The notes under the pieces are model-generated. The model did not search any database and was not told where the DNA came from. It saw only the letters and a program-made list of their open reading frames with translations. Below, piece by piece: positions 46,526 through 57,260 of a DNA stretch of 64,000 nucleotides. The translations under genes and the position numbers were made by a program. Numbering within the stretch: position 1 is the first letter of the stretch; every line of letters begins with the position of its first letter. The stretch is from Prosopocoilus inquinatus. Its lineage: Eukaryota > Arthropoda > Insecta > Coleoptera > Lucanidae. Location: the NCBI GenBank assembly GCA_036172665.1, contig CM069876.1, positions 50,623,001 through 50,687,000 on the forward strand. Reading direction: 5' to 3'.

Positions 46526-46784
46526 AGAGACCGCCCCGCCGTTTTCTAAGAGTGTTACGGGAATTTCCATTTTGCGTTGCATTGGTTTTTGCCGAGACGT
46601 CGAAAATTATTTCGGTCGAGGACGGTCGTGGAACGGACACTGCCGACTGTTTGTTAACAAACAGCAAGTAAATCCCCAAGGCTACGACGATAATTTTGAA
46701 ATCCATGACTACCCTCGAGCAAAATCATCTTTTATGTTAAATTATTTGCGTTTTAATGAACAACACCTGCGTCGGCTTTCTTTC

Positions 46785-46890
46785 GTCGGTAAAATTCAAA
46801 CGAGTGCCGGCCGTTTTATTTTAGTTTTTGCGTCGGGTTTTTTTGTCGGCAAAATTCAAACGAGTGCCGGTCGTTTTATTTTAGTTAATT
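46785..46890. repeat. About 60-bp direct duplication
   Basis: AAAATTCAAACGAGTGCCGG followed by (C/T)CGTTTTATTTTAGTT occurs at 46791 and 46851. Confidence 0.8.
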
Positions 46891-46958
46891 CCATGCGAGT
46901 GTGAGGGGGTTGAGTTTCTGCGTTACCAAGCGCGTTGATTGGACGGTCAGTTCCTACC

Positions 46959-46969
46959 ATGGAAGTTAA
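46959..46969 (+). CDS. Possible mini first exon (M-E-V-K)
   Basis: ACCATGG is an optimal start context; three codons plus AA precede a GTAACT donor. Splicing to 47087 (117-bp intron) completes AAA (Lys) and enters G-D-V-E-E-I-E-E in frame. Very short, so evidence is limited. Confidence 0.3.
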
Positions 46970-47086
46970 GTAACTGAAGGAGTGAAGAGCAAGCAGGAAA
47001 CTAGCCGATTTTATTATCTTACATGGACTGTATTTACTAATAATATCGTAAGTTGCGACTGGTCAGTAATACCAACTTTTTTGCAG

Positions 47087-47972
47087 AGGCGATGTTGAAG
47101 AAATTGAAGAACACGACGCTTATCGTTGCAAGCTATGTAACGTGGAATTAGCCTCGCAGACAGACCTGGAAAACCACTTGCTCACCCACACCGACGCACA
47201 CGTGTGTACCATTTGCGGCCAAATGTTTCCTTCGAGCCACAGGTACTTACGTCACTTAAAGAGCCACACCAAGGACAATCCGACGTCGTGTCCGCTGTGC
47301 AACGTACGGACGATCACCTCCGACAGCCTCACGGTACACCTGAACGTGGTGCACTTGAAGAACTACCCCTACTACTGCACCCAGTGCGATAAGGGCTTCT
47401 TCGAGAGGCTCGTCTTTCAGGACCACGAGGATTTTCACAAGTGGGGCAAGAGGTTCGCTTGCGTCGTGTGCGACTCGAAGTATTCGTCCATGCGAAGCCT
47501 GATAAATCACCAGGTCGCCTATCATACCGCTCGCACCACCGAAGTAACCAAGAAAGATTGCGCGATGTGCTCGAAGCGATTTATCACGATGGAGGGCCTG
47601 CTTAAGCACATGCAGCTGATGCACAAGGAGGAGAGGCCGCACCTCTGCGACAACTGCGGCAAGAGTTTCAGAACCAAGACGGACCTGAGATTGCACTATA
47701 GAATGCACACCGGCGAGAAGCCTTTCGAATGCGGCCACTGCGGAAAGAGCTTCTCCAAAAAGACTTACTTGGTGTTGCACGTGCGCACTCACACCGGCGA
47801 GAAGCCTTACACCTGCGAGTACTGCGGCAAGTCGTTCAGCCAGCCTTCGACGCTCAAGATCCACGTGCGATCGCACACAGGCGAGAAGCCCTTCGTTTGT
47901 CAGATTTGCTCGGCGACTTTCCCCGTTAGGGCTTCGCTAACCGCTCACTATAAATCCTGCACGAGAAAATAA
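47087..47972 (+). CDS. Poly-C2H2 zinc-finger terminal exon, 10 fingers (group C, short form)
   Basis: Acceptor CTTTTTTGCAG ends at 47086; 294 residues to TAA at 47970. Acidic lead G-D-V-E-E-I-E-E-H-D-A, then ten fingers in the same order as 42134-43019, ending in a CCHC finger (HYKSC). Substitutions relative to the duplicate are concentrated in the lead and in helices of fingers 7-9: finger 7 has RTKTDL where the copy has TTKTKL, and finger 8 has KKTYLVL where the copy has KKEYLVT. AATAAA at 48316. Either a shared upstream exon or 46959-46969 would supply the start. Nuclear DNA-binding role inferred. Confidence 0.88.
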
Positions 47973-48770
47973 ATTATGGAGAATTCGAAAGAGGATGGGG
48001 AAAGTACCGGCCGGTTCATTAATGCCACATTAAATTGCCGTTCATTGCATGAGTTTTTTGTTTTCGGGGGGCGGCGGCAAAGCGCGGCTACGATTTTGCC
48101 TTTTTTGTTTTTAAGTCGTCGTTTGAAACTTTACGTTGTTGTTCTTTCCCCCCCTAAAAAAAAAAAACCATTCGCAAACTTAATTAATTTAATCGTTAGA
48201 GCAGCGTTTTTTTTTCCTGTTTAAATTAGAAAACGGGTTTGCCCCCCCCCCCCCCATTTTCTACATCCGAATTAAATTCGTGGAGGATGCAATATCTATA
48301 TTATTTTGTATATTAAATAAAATATATATATTTTTTTGGGTTTCATGGGATACTTCAAGGCCTGTAGCCTAGATTAATTAATTAATAATAAGAATTTTCT
48401 ATGCCTAAATATAATACGAAACTAATAAGCACCATTGACGTATATATTTTCTTATAAATGTTAACTAAAAGAAATGTTGTTTTTGTTACTAACAAAAAAA
48501 TGTAGTTATTTTTTCTTTTAATTAAAATAAAATAAAATTGTTAGCACCACGTCGTCGAAGCTTTCCATTAAACTCCTTTCCTTTTTTAAATTGAAACTTT
48601 ATTTTAAATCGTTACGGTCCCGAACCAAAGGGCGTCGGGAGCATCGACGGGAGTACTCTTGCGTGGCTTACACTCTCTTGACTTCTAAGCAAAACGTCAA
48701 AAATTAAGGCGTGAAGCGAAGATTAACCGTTCTATAAAAATGGTTTTGTTACTAACAAAATGTAGTTATT
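47973..48770. repeat. 3' half of a gene-scale duplication (copy of 43020-43850)
   Basis: Collinear with the flank of the other short group C gene; contains AATAAA 48316-48321 and C-run (48244-48255) and T-run differences. Similarity fades after the TAACAAAATGTAGTTA segment near 48755. Confidence 0.9.
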
Positions 48771-49084
48771 TTTTTTAATTAAAATTTACTTCAAATTCCT
48801 TTCGTTTTGAAATTGTTTTGTTATTTAAAGAATTGCAGTTACAATTGGGTGACCTTAAATATATTGCGTGATTTTTTTTAACCCAACTGAACCCGAACCC
48901 AAAACTTTCCGTAATTAATTACGAATTTTAATCTTGCAGTTTCAAAATTCATGTTTAGTGTTTTGTTTTTTGTTTTTTTTTATCGGTTTCAATCGTTGTA
49001 TGTTTCCATTACGTTCGTACTCTTTTCTTTTCCTTCTTATTGTTTGTTGGACAGAGTCAAAACCTCGTCGTTTTTTTTTTTCTT

Positions 49085-49233
49085 AAACAATCAAATAAAA
49101 AATTCTTGATCACAGCCAAAATATTTATTTATTTTTTATTTTTATTAATTGATTCGGTTAAATTCGTTAAGTCGATAAGACAAAAAAAAAGAGATATTTA
49201 AGCTGTGATCAAGAATTTTTTATTTGATTAAAT
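49085..49233. mobile_element. Palindromic MITE-like element with 26-bp perfect inverted repeat
   Basis: TCAAATAAAAAATTCTTGAT plus CACAGC (49091-49116) is perfectly complemented at 49202-49227. The outer bases AAACAA and TTAAAT extend it imperfectly. The 85-bp centre is AT-rich and non-coding. Confidence 0.75.
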
Positions 49234-50068
49234 CGTCCAGCCAAGAAAAACCTTTGAGAATATTCTTAATTCACAATATTTTAAAATTAGCGGATTCAGT
49301 GCTATCCAAAATGAAGGTTACTATGAGGAGCCGCGCCGTCTGGCACAAGCAAACGTTTCTACAACAAACAAGTCTCACAGCTTTCGGCAAATGCGAAATT
49401 AAATGATTTTTGAAAGTTTCGAATCAAAGACAATGGGATTTTTTATTTCTTTTTCTCCTTCTTCTTAAATTGTTTTTAGGTCAATTTAAAGTGGCGCCAT
49501 CTGTTGAGATTCAATGCATTTATTTTTATTTTTTCGATTTGTTAATTTTTGGTTCAAATTTGAAACGACTTTTTATCGACTTCGATCGTCATATGTTTTC
49601 ACTGTGTTAAATTAGAAGTGCCGCCATCTATCGTAAGCAAACATTTCTAACTATACTATATAACCATAAACAAGTCTTGAACCTTTTGGCGAATGTGAAA
49701 TTAAATAATTTTTAAAGAAGTCGAGTCAAAGACATACGAATTTCTTATTTTTTCTTCTTCTTTTTCGTTTTCGTCTTCTTCTCTTTTTTTTTTCTTGATT
49801 TTAAACCAATTATCCGATAGAAGTCGTACTATCGATTTCCACAGTCTTTGTTAACTACTTAACAATTTTTATTTCTTTTTCGATTTTTTTTACCGCGCAA
49901 GAAACTTCCTAGGTTTTCGTCTTTACGCAACGGGGTGCTGTGAGTCGAGCTCGGTTTGAAAATATTGTAACGGTAAGAGGAGTGATGATGACTCGGCGCA
50001 GACCAAAATACCACCCAGCGAGCCGACCTCGGTTATCGTGATTTTAATTTGGTGCCTTTTTTTTCCAG
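49234..50068. other. Interval before a group C exon
   Basis: Two GCCATCT(G/A)T(T/C)G sites (49496, 49623) and T-rich DNA. A donor-like AACGGTAAGAGG (49968-49979) lacks a preceding in-frame start. Acceptor TTTTTTTCCAG ends at 50068. Confidence 0.4.
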
Positions 50069-51098
50069 AGAAGATGAAATTGAAGCAGATTATGTAAAAC
50101 CTACCCCCAAAAGGGGAATCCTGCATTGTCGAGAATGCAGACGAGAATTCGAAAGCATGAAGCTCTTACTGAAGCATCACAGGGATGCTCACCCGGATGA
50201 CGCTGATGACGACGACTATACCTGCCTCAACGGAATTTACTGCTGCAAATTATGCGAGACGGCAACGCCGACGAAGTCAGAGATCGAAAACCACTTGCTA
50301 CGCCACTCTCACGTGGGGGCGTTCAACTGCCCCCAGTGCAACCGAACTTTTTCCTCGGCTTATAAATATGCACGTCATATAAGCTCCCACGGTTCGAATA
50401 CGGACGAATTCTGCTGTCCGCTATGCGACGTGAAGACATCAACTTCGCAAACCCTCTTCCGCCACATAAACGGAATGCACTTGAAGAACTCCCCCTATTA
50501 CTGCGCGAAATGCTCCAGGGGATTCACCGACGCGCTCGTCTACCAGGAGCACGAAGACTTTCACAAATTGGGCAAGACCTTCGCTTGCGTCGTGTGCGAC
50601 GCAAAGTTTCCGCACTCGCGCTATCTCCTGACTCATCAGCGACGGGCGCACGCCGTCTCGATTGACGTCCCGATTAAGAACCAGTGCACGCTGTGCAAGA
50701 GGGGGTACGCGAGAGAAAAGTCCCTGGAGAATCACATGAGGGCGATGCACGGGAGTTTGAGGCCCTACCTCTGCGATAACTGCGGCAAGGGGTTCGCCAG
50801 CAGGACGACCTTGAAGTTGCATTACACGACCCACACGGGCGATAAGCCTTTCCAATGCGGCTACTGCGACAAGAGTTTCTCCCGAAGGGGCTACCTGGTG
50901 TTGCACGTGCGTACGCACACCGGTGAGAAACCTTGCACCTGCGAGCACTGCGGCAAGTCGTTCAGCCAGCCTTCGACGCTCAGGATTCACGTGCGTTCGC
51001 ATACCGGCGAGAAACCCTACGTTTGTCAGATGTGTTCGGCGGCTTTCTCCGTTAAGGGTTCACTGAGCGCACATTATAAGTCTTGTGCGGGAAAATAA
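50069..51098 (+). CDS. Poly-C2H2 zinc-finger terminal exon, 11 fingers (group C)
   Basis: 342 residues from the split codon to TAA at 51096. A short lead E-D-E-I-E-A-D-Y-V-K precedes finger 1 (C-R-E-C...HHRDAH); the L-N-L-L-x-R-L motif of other members is absent. Fingers then run C-K-L-C, C-P-Q-C, C-P-L-C, C-A-K-C, C-V-V-C, C-T-L-C, C-D-N-C, C-G-Y-C, C-E-H-C and a CCHC last (HYKSC). An acidic D-D-A-D-D-D-D-Y stretch follows finger 1. The unspliced frame runs 20 bp into the intron but contains the pyrimidine tract, so the exon start at 50069 is preferred. Nuclear DNA-binding role inferred. Confidence 0.9.
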
Positions 51099-51189
51099 AA
51101 AATTAGACACGCCGCTTGTGCTTTTCTTTTTGGTACTCCTATGATCAAAGTGTTCTAGATTTTTTGTAACCCTCGTGGAATTTACTTTA

Positions 51190-52560
51190 ACCCCCTTTTA
51201 TAACCTCCCCCTCTTAGAAAAGCATTAGGAGTCACGTGAAGATTAATGTTAATATCAATTGTGACAGTCCATGATCAGGTTTCAGTGAAACAGAGGGGGT
51301 CGGCACATGACATCGGTAATATTAATATTGTGTTCGTGATTTTCCGTAGGTAAATATCGTGGAATTCACTCCTTGTGATTTTCCATAGGTAAACCTCGTG
51401 GAATTCACTCCAACCCCCTTTTATAACCTCCCCCTCTTAAGAAAAGCATTAGGAATCACGTGAAGATTAATTTTAAAATCAATTGTGACAGTCCGTGGTC
51501 AGGTTTCAGTGAAACAAAGGGGGTCGGCACATGAAATCGGTAATATTAATATTGTGCTCGTGATTTTCCGTAGGTAAATCTCGTGGAATTCAGTCATCGT
51601 GATTTTCCGTAGGTAAACCTGGTGGAATTCGCTCCAACCCCCCATTGTGACAGTCCGTTTTCAAGTTTCCATGAAAGAGACGAGGTCGGCTCATGAAATT
51701 GGTGATATGAATACTGTGCTCGTGATTTTCCGTAGATACACCTCGTGGAATTCACTCCAACCTCCTTTTATAACCTCCCCCTCTTAGAAAAGGATTAGGA
51801 ATCACGTGAAGATTAATTTTAATATCAATTGTGACAGTCCGTGGTCAGGTTTCAGTGAAACAGAGGGGGTCGGCACATGATATCGGTAATATGAATACTG
51901 TACTCGTGATTTTCCGTAGGTAAATCTCGTGGAGTTCAGTCTTCGTGATTTTCCGTAGGTAAACCTGGTGGAATTCGCTCCAACCCCCCTTTTATAACCT
52001 CTCCTCTAAGAAAAACATAGAAAATCACGTGAAGATTAATTTTAATATCAATTGTGACAGTCCGTGGTCAAGTTTCAGTGAAACAGAGGGGGTCGGCACA
52101 TGAAATCGGTAATATGAAATGCTGTGCTCGTGATTTTCCGTAAGTAAATCTCGTGGAGTTCAGTCTTCGTGATTTTCCGTAGGTAAACCTGGTAGAATTC
52201 GCTCCAACCCCCCTTTTATAACCTCTCCTTTAAGGAAAACATCGAAAATCACGTGAAGATTAATTTTAATATCAATTGTGACAGTCCATTTTCAGGTTTC
52301 AGTGAAACAGAGGGAATCGACACATGAAATCGGTAATATGAAACTGTGCTCGTGATTTTCCGTAGGTAAATCTCGTGGAATTCACTCTTTGTGATTTTCC
52401 GTAGGTAAACCTCGTGGAATTCACTCCAACCTCCTTTGATAACCTCTCTTTTTAGAAAAATCATTGGAATTCATCTGAATCTGACTTTCATTTTTAATTA
52501 TGACGGTCCGTTTTCAGGTTTCAGTGAAACCGAAGGGGTCGGCACATGAAGTCGGTAATA
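51190..52560. repeat. About 222-bp tandem repeat, seven copies
   Basis: TGTGACAGTCC(G/A)TG(G/A)TCAGGTTTC or a variant occurs at about 51261, 51484, 51646, 51831, 52054, 52278 and 52501. Units contain TCGGCACATGAAATCGGTAA, CGTGATTTTCCGTAGGTAAA (often twice) and GGAATTC(A/G)CTCCAACCCCC. GTAGGTAAA and GTAAG inside the units look like donors but recur with the repeat. Confidence 0.9.
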
Positions 52561-53290
52561 TTAATAATTTTTACCATGTGGCAGTAACGACAAGCGGCTG
52601 TACGCGTTCTTGTTTTAATAAATAATTTTAAAACGCAATCGAATTTAGCAAACGGGTTCGTTTTGTATTTTTTTATTTTATATTGCCGCATGTCCTGTGA
52701 CTGTCGTTTATCAAAAAAGACGACGATGGGGTAAGCACATGAACTCGGTAATGTACTTTCACCAGAGCAGTGATGACGTAAGGTTTTACGCCGGGGTTGG
52801 CAGCACATGAAATCGGTAATGCTAATAACCCTTACCATGTGGCAGTATTAATAACGACAAGCGGCCGCACACGTTCTTGTTTTAATAAAATAATATTAAA
52901 TCGCAATCGAATTTAGCAAACGGGTGCGTTTATTATTTTTTATTTCATAACGCATCTTGTTCTGTGATTGTCGTTTATCCAAAAAAAAAAAAAAAGAGGG
53001 GTAAGCACATGAAATCGGTAATATACTTTTACCACGGCAGTGATGACATGAGGCTAGACGCAGGGGGCGGCACATGAAACCGGTAATATTAATATTAACT
53101 ATATTAACATGTGACGACAGTAACGACATACGGCTGTGCGCGTTCTTGTTTTAATAAACATTAAATCAAAGTCGAATTTAGCGAACGACTTCGTTTTATG
53201 GCTTTTTTTATTTTGTGAATGATAAAGCTTGTTCTGTGACGTCGTTTTTCGAGTTTTAACGAAACAGGGGGTAGGTACAGCCACACGAAA
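52561..53290. repeat. About 270-bp repeat, three diverged copies
   Basis: ACGACA(A/T)(G/A)CGGC(T/C)G, GCGTTCTTGTTTTAATAAA and GAATTTAGC(A/G)AACG occur at about 52590, 52855 and 53120, followed by ATTTTTTATTT and CGTTT(A/T)TC segments. The CACATGAAATCGGTAAT phrase links it to the preceding array. Confidence 0.75.
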
Positions 53291-53386
53291 TCGATAGTTT
53301 ATTCTTATCTCGGCATTCTGTTTTGCAATTTTAATTAATTTATTTTTTTTTGGCGTATCTGTAGATTATACTAATTTTTTTTGCAG

Positions 53387-54470
53387 AGGGGAAGTTTCCG
53401 AAGAAGACGATCTGAATCTTTCGGAAAGATTAACAAAACGCCGCCCGGAAAGGCAAAACCCCACAAGAAGAAGAAGAAGAAGAACAAAGCTCGGAACAAA
53501 ATGGCATTGCCGGGAGTGCAACCGGAAGTTCGCGAGCATGAAACTCGTCCTGCAGCATCGCAAGGAGGTTCACCATGACGCAGTCAACGATAACCATTAC
53601 ACGCACCTAGATGGCGTTTATCGTTGCAAGCTGTGCGGTGTCGCAGCGCCCTCGAAGGTAGACATTGAGAACCACCTGCTCACTCACTCTGATTCTCACG
53701 TCTGCGACATCTGCGGGTTGAGGTTCCCCACGAGCTACAAATACCTGCGCCATTTAAACTCGCACACCTCCTCGGACGACCCGAGCTCCTGCTCGTTGTG
53801 CGACGTGAAAACGACCAGGCTGCTGCAACACATGAACTCGACGCACTTGAAAAACTACTCTTTCTATTGCATGCAGTGCGACAAGGGCTTCTCGCACCGC
53901 GTCGTCTTCAAGGAGCACAGAGATTTCCACAAGTTCGGCGGCTGCAAGAGATTCGCCTGCGTCGTATGCGGGGCGAAGTTCCCCTACTCGCGGGGCCTCC
54001 TCGCGCATCAGACTCACGCCCATACCGTTTGGGTTGCTGGAGAAATCAAGAACCAGTGCGCGATTTGCAAGAAGCGGTTTTTCAGAGATGGGACCTTGCA
54101 GAAGCACATGCAGCTGAAACACGGGGGCCTGAGGCGCCACCTCTGCGACAACTGCGGCAAGAGCTTCGCGGATAAGACGAAGTTGAGGTTGCATTGTAGG
54201 ATACACACGGGCGAGAAGCCTTTTCAATGCGGCCACTGCGAAAAGAGCTTCTCCAAGAAGGATTATTTGGTGTTGCACGTGCGGACGCACACGGGCGAGA
54301 AGCCCCACGCCTGCGAGCACTGCGGCAAGTCGTTCAGCCAGCCTTCGACGCTCAGGATACACGTGCGGTCGCACACGGGCGAGAAACCCTTCGTTTGTCA
54401 GATTTGTTCGGCTGCTTTCTCCGTTAGGGCGTCGCTGACGGCGCACTATAAGTCTTGTGCGAGAAAATAA
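53387..54470 (+). CDS. Poly-C2H2 zinc-finger terminal exon, 11 fingers, one degenerate (group C)
   Basis: Acceptor TTTTTTGCAG ends at 53386; 360 residues to TAA at 54468. Lead G-E-V-S-E-E-D-D-L-N-L-S-E-R-L carries the group motif, followed by a run of six arginines encoded by AGA repeats, then finger 1 (C-R-E-C...HRKEVH). Finger 4 (C-S-L-C-DVKTTRLLQ-H) has nine residues between Cys2 and His1 where paralogues have twelve, so its helix is shortened. Remaining fingers are C-D-I-C, C-M-Q-C, C-V-V-C, C-A-I-C, C-D-N-C, C-G-H-C, C-E-H-C and a CCHC last (HYKSC). The ATG at 53538 lies in finger 1 and is not the start. AATAAA at 54581. Nuclear DNA-binding role inferred. Confidence 0.9.
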
Positions 54471-54830
54471 ATAATCGCGATCATATTGTGCAAGTTCTCC
54501 TTGTCTCTTCGTCTTTTCTTTTTATCTCAAGACAGATTCCGGCGTTAGAAAGTCTTGCACTGTGAAATTTTTTTAAAGAAAATAAAATATCGCTCGGTCG
54601 CTACGATAACCACCTGGCAAATACAGTAAGCCTTGCCCCTTTATAAAGGAGATGCAGAAACTGAGCGGAGGTAAAGACGACTGGGTGTAAGGGAGTTTGG
54701 AGGTGACGGCGGATCATAAAATTAAGGGAACGGAGACATTTAACAACTGGGAGATGTTCTGGAGGTGGTTGATAAAAATAAAAAGGCGTGGAATAAGTGA
54801 CGCCGAGACAAAATAGGAATGAAGACGGCT
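54471..54830. other. 3' flank, no gene seen
   Basis: AATAAA at 54581-54586; then a G/A-rich stretch without repeated unit or convincing frame. Confidence 0.4.
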
Positions 54831-54978
54831 AATGGTCAATTGCGCCAAACACTTAAGGTCTGCTTAACTTTAAGCACCGTTTAGAAAGTGATTTACTGAA
54901 TGTTGTGTAACCTCAAATGTCACATTATAAGCAGTACTTAAATTTAAGCTGACCTTAAGTGTTTGGTGCAACCGGCCA
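54831..54978. mobile_element. Palindromic MITE, about 148 bp
   Basis: ATGGTCAATTGCGCCAAACA then CTTAAGGTCTGCTTAA (54833) is mirrored by TTAAGCTGACCTTAAG then TGTTTGGTGCAACCGGCCAT (ending 54977). Arms are about 45 bp with few mismatches. I recall similar GGCCGGTTGCACCAAA ends in insect MITEs, without a specific family name. Confidence 0.7.
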
Positions 54979-55362
54979 TAAGTGTAAAAGACTTTGGAGA
55001 TGAGAGTAAGAATGGTTGCTGAAAGCTGACGTAGACTAAAGAAGGTCATCCAATCCCGATAAACTAGTAGGCTTTTTTTGATCAGAGAGGAGTTCGTCAA
55101 GATAGTGGCCCGAGGCACGAACTCCTATCATCTAGTAACGTGCTTCTTCGATTCCGAATGTAATTTAAACAGTTTGTGTATCACGCGTCGTGAAGTTTTC
55201 AAAGTTCGAGCTCCGCAGCACATTTTCTACCTTATTTCGTTAGTGTTCCCTTATGTATTAATAATAACGTTATTTTTTGTTTTCTTTCTTATTTTATTTT
55301 TTGCGATTGTTTTACCTTCCGCATTTGCTGTCACTGAATCACTAATACGACCCTTTTTGCAG
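54979..55362. other. Interval before a group C exon
   Basis: Nothing specific apart from the acceptor CCCTTTTTGCAG (ending 55362) preceded by CTAATAC, a branch-site-like sequence also seen as TACTAAT or AGTAATACC before the other group C acceptors. Confidence 0.4.
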
Positions 55363-56428
55363 AGAAAACGTCGAAAAAATCGACGATGAAGACGGCTTGA
55401 ACCTTCTGGAAAGGTTGAGGATTCGGAAGAAAACAATCCAAGAGAGGATTTTGCGCTGTCGAGAATGCAGACGAGAATTTAAAGGCATGAAGCGTCTCCT
55501 GAGGCATTACAAGCTCGCCCACCGTAACGACGAACGCCCCAAAGACAACTACACACGCCTTAATGGGGCTTATCGTTGCAAACTCTGCGGTGATTCGAGG
55601 TCGTCCAAATCGGAAATCGAAAACCACTTGGCCCTCACTCACGCGGAGGCCTTCGTTTGCCCCCATTGCCAGCGAACTTTCTTTTCCGCCTACAGGTACG
55701 CGTTCCACATGAAAACCCACAATCCAGAAGGCGAATTCTACTGTCCGCTCTGCGATATGAAGACGGCGAAAGCTCAAGCGCTTTTCAACCACATCCACAG
55801 CATGCACCTAAAAAATTTCCTCTATTACTGCTCGGATTGCGAGAAGGGCTTCAGGGACGCGCACGACTTCCAAGAGCACGAGGATTTCCACAAGTCTGGG
55901 AAAATATTCGCGTGCGTCGTTTGCGGCGCGAAGTTTCCGTTTTCCCGCTACCTCCTGTCACACCAGCGGCGCGCGCATCACGCCCGCGTCGACGGCGTCA
56001 TCTTCAAGAACCAATGCACGATGTGCAAGGTCAAGTTCGCCAAGGAGGCGTCCCTGCACAACCACATGCAGACGAGGCACTGGGGCTTGAAGCCCCACCT
56101 CTGCGATCACTGCGGCAAGGGCTTCGCCACCGGCTCGAAACTGAAGCTGCACTACAGGATACACACGGGGGATAAGCCCTTCGATTGCGGCTACTGCGAG
56201 AAAAGCTTCTCCAGGAAGGATTACTTGGTGTTGCACGTGCGGACGCACACCGGCGAGAAACCGTGCGCCTGCGTGTACTGCGACAAGTCGTTCAGCCAGA
56301 AGACGACGCTCAAGATACACATGCGCTTGCACACCGGCGAGAGGCCCTACGCCTGTCCGATTTGTTCGGCGGCTTTCCCCGTCAGGGCCGCGCTAACGGC
56401 GCACTGTAAGACCTGCGTGGGGATATAA
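55363..56428 (+). CDS. Poly-C2H2 zinc-finger terminal exon, 11 fingers (group C)
   Basis: 354 residues from the split codon at 55363 to TAA at 56426. Lead E-N-V-E-K-I-D-D-E-D-G-L-N-L-L-E-R-L carries the group motif. Fingers: C-R-E-C, C-K-L-C, C-P-H-C, C-P-L-C, C-S-D-C, C-V-V-C, C-T-M-C, C-D-H-C, C-G-Y-C, C-V-Y-C and a CCHC last (HCKTC). Finger 10 reads QKTTLKI at the helix where most members have QPSTLRI, so this copy is less homogenised than 30333-54470. The region V-D-G-V-I between fingers 6 and 7 is two residues longer than in neighbours. No clear AATAAA nearby. Nuclear DNA-binding role inferred. Confidence 0.9.
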
Positions 56429-56599
56429 CGGGTGGCATTAATTAATCTTTATTTTGTATTGGTTGTTTGGTGTTTGGGTTTTCTTTTTTCTTTCTTGTGA
56501 TTGCGTAAGGGCGGCGGCATGAAAAAAAAATTGAACCGTTGAGTGTGACTGTGACGGCGCGCCGGCGTGAAGAAACGAGCCCTTGAGTTTGACTGTGAC

Positions 56600-57260
56600 G
56601 GCGTGAAAAAATGAAACGTTGAATGCGACTCAAGAGAATGTTGTGTGCTTCTGGTGCTGCGTTGGTGGGAACCACCACTATCGAAATTAAGGCCTACTTA
56701 CGTCAGGGATGCTCACGGGCAGCCTTCCGCTTACTAAGTGTGACTGTAGTTTAGTTTAAGTCCAACCAGTCAAAAAACAATCGACGACACAAGCATAAAG
56801 AGTGTGGACAGCCAATAATCACGACTGAAGAGAATGTTGTTGTGTGCTTCTGGTGCTGCGTTGGTGGGAACCACCACTATCGAAATTAAGGCCTACCTAC
56901 GTTAGGGATGCTCACGGGCACCCTTCCGCTTACTAAGGGGAGGACTGTAGTTTAGTTTAAGTCCAGCCAATCAAAAAACAATCGACGACACAAGCATAAA
57001 GAAGTGTGGACAGCCAATAATCACGACTGAAGAGAATATTGTGTGCTTCTGGTGCTGCGTTGGTGGGAACCACCACTATCGGAAATTAAGGCCTACTTAC
57101 GTCAGGGATGCTCACGGGCACCCTTCCGCTTACTAAGGGGAGGACTGTAGTTTAGTTTAAGTCCAGCCAGTCAAAAAACAATCGACGACAGAAGCATAAA
57201 GAAGTGTGGACAGCCAATAATCACGACACAAGCATAAAGTAGTGTAGACAGCCAATAATC
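56600..57260. repeat. About 200-bp tandem repeat, three copies plus fragment
   Basis: TGTGTGCTTCTGGTGCTGCG occurs at about 56641, 56838 and 57039. Units share GGTGGGAACCACCACTATCG (itself an inverted repeat, GGTGGGAACCACC), AAGGCCTAC(T/C)TACGT, CTCACGGGCA(C/G)CC, GACTGTAGTTTAGTTTAAG and ACAAGCATAAAG. Confidence 0.9.

Noticed and set aside
46600..46720. Possible relic of the missing first finger upstream of 47087 (G-H-C-R-L-F...Y-D-D-N-F)
   Set aside because: Resembles the H-C-R-E-C...Y-D-D-N-H region of 30333 in few residues only; Cys2 and both His are absent and chance cannot be excluded.
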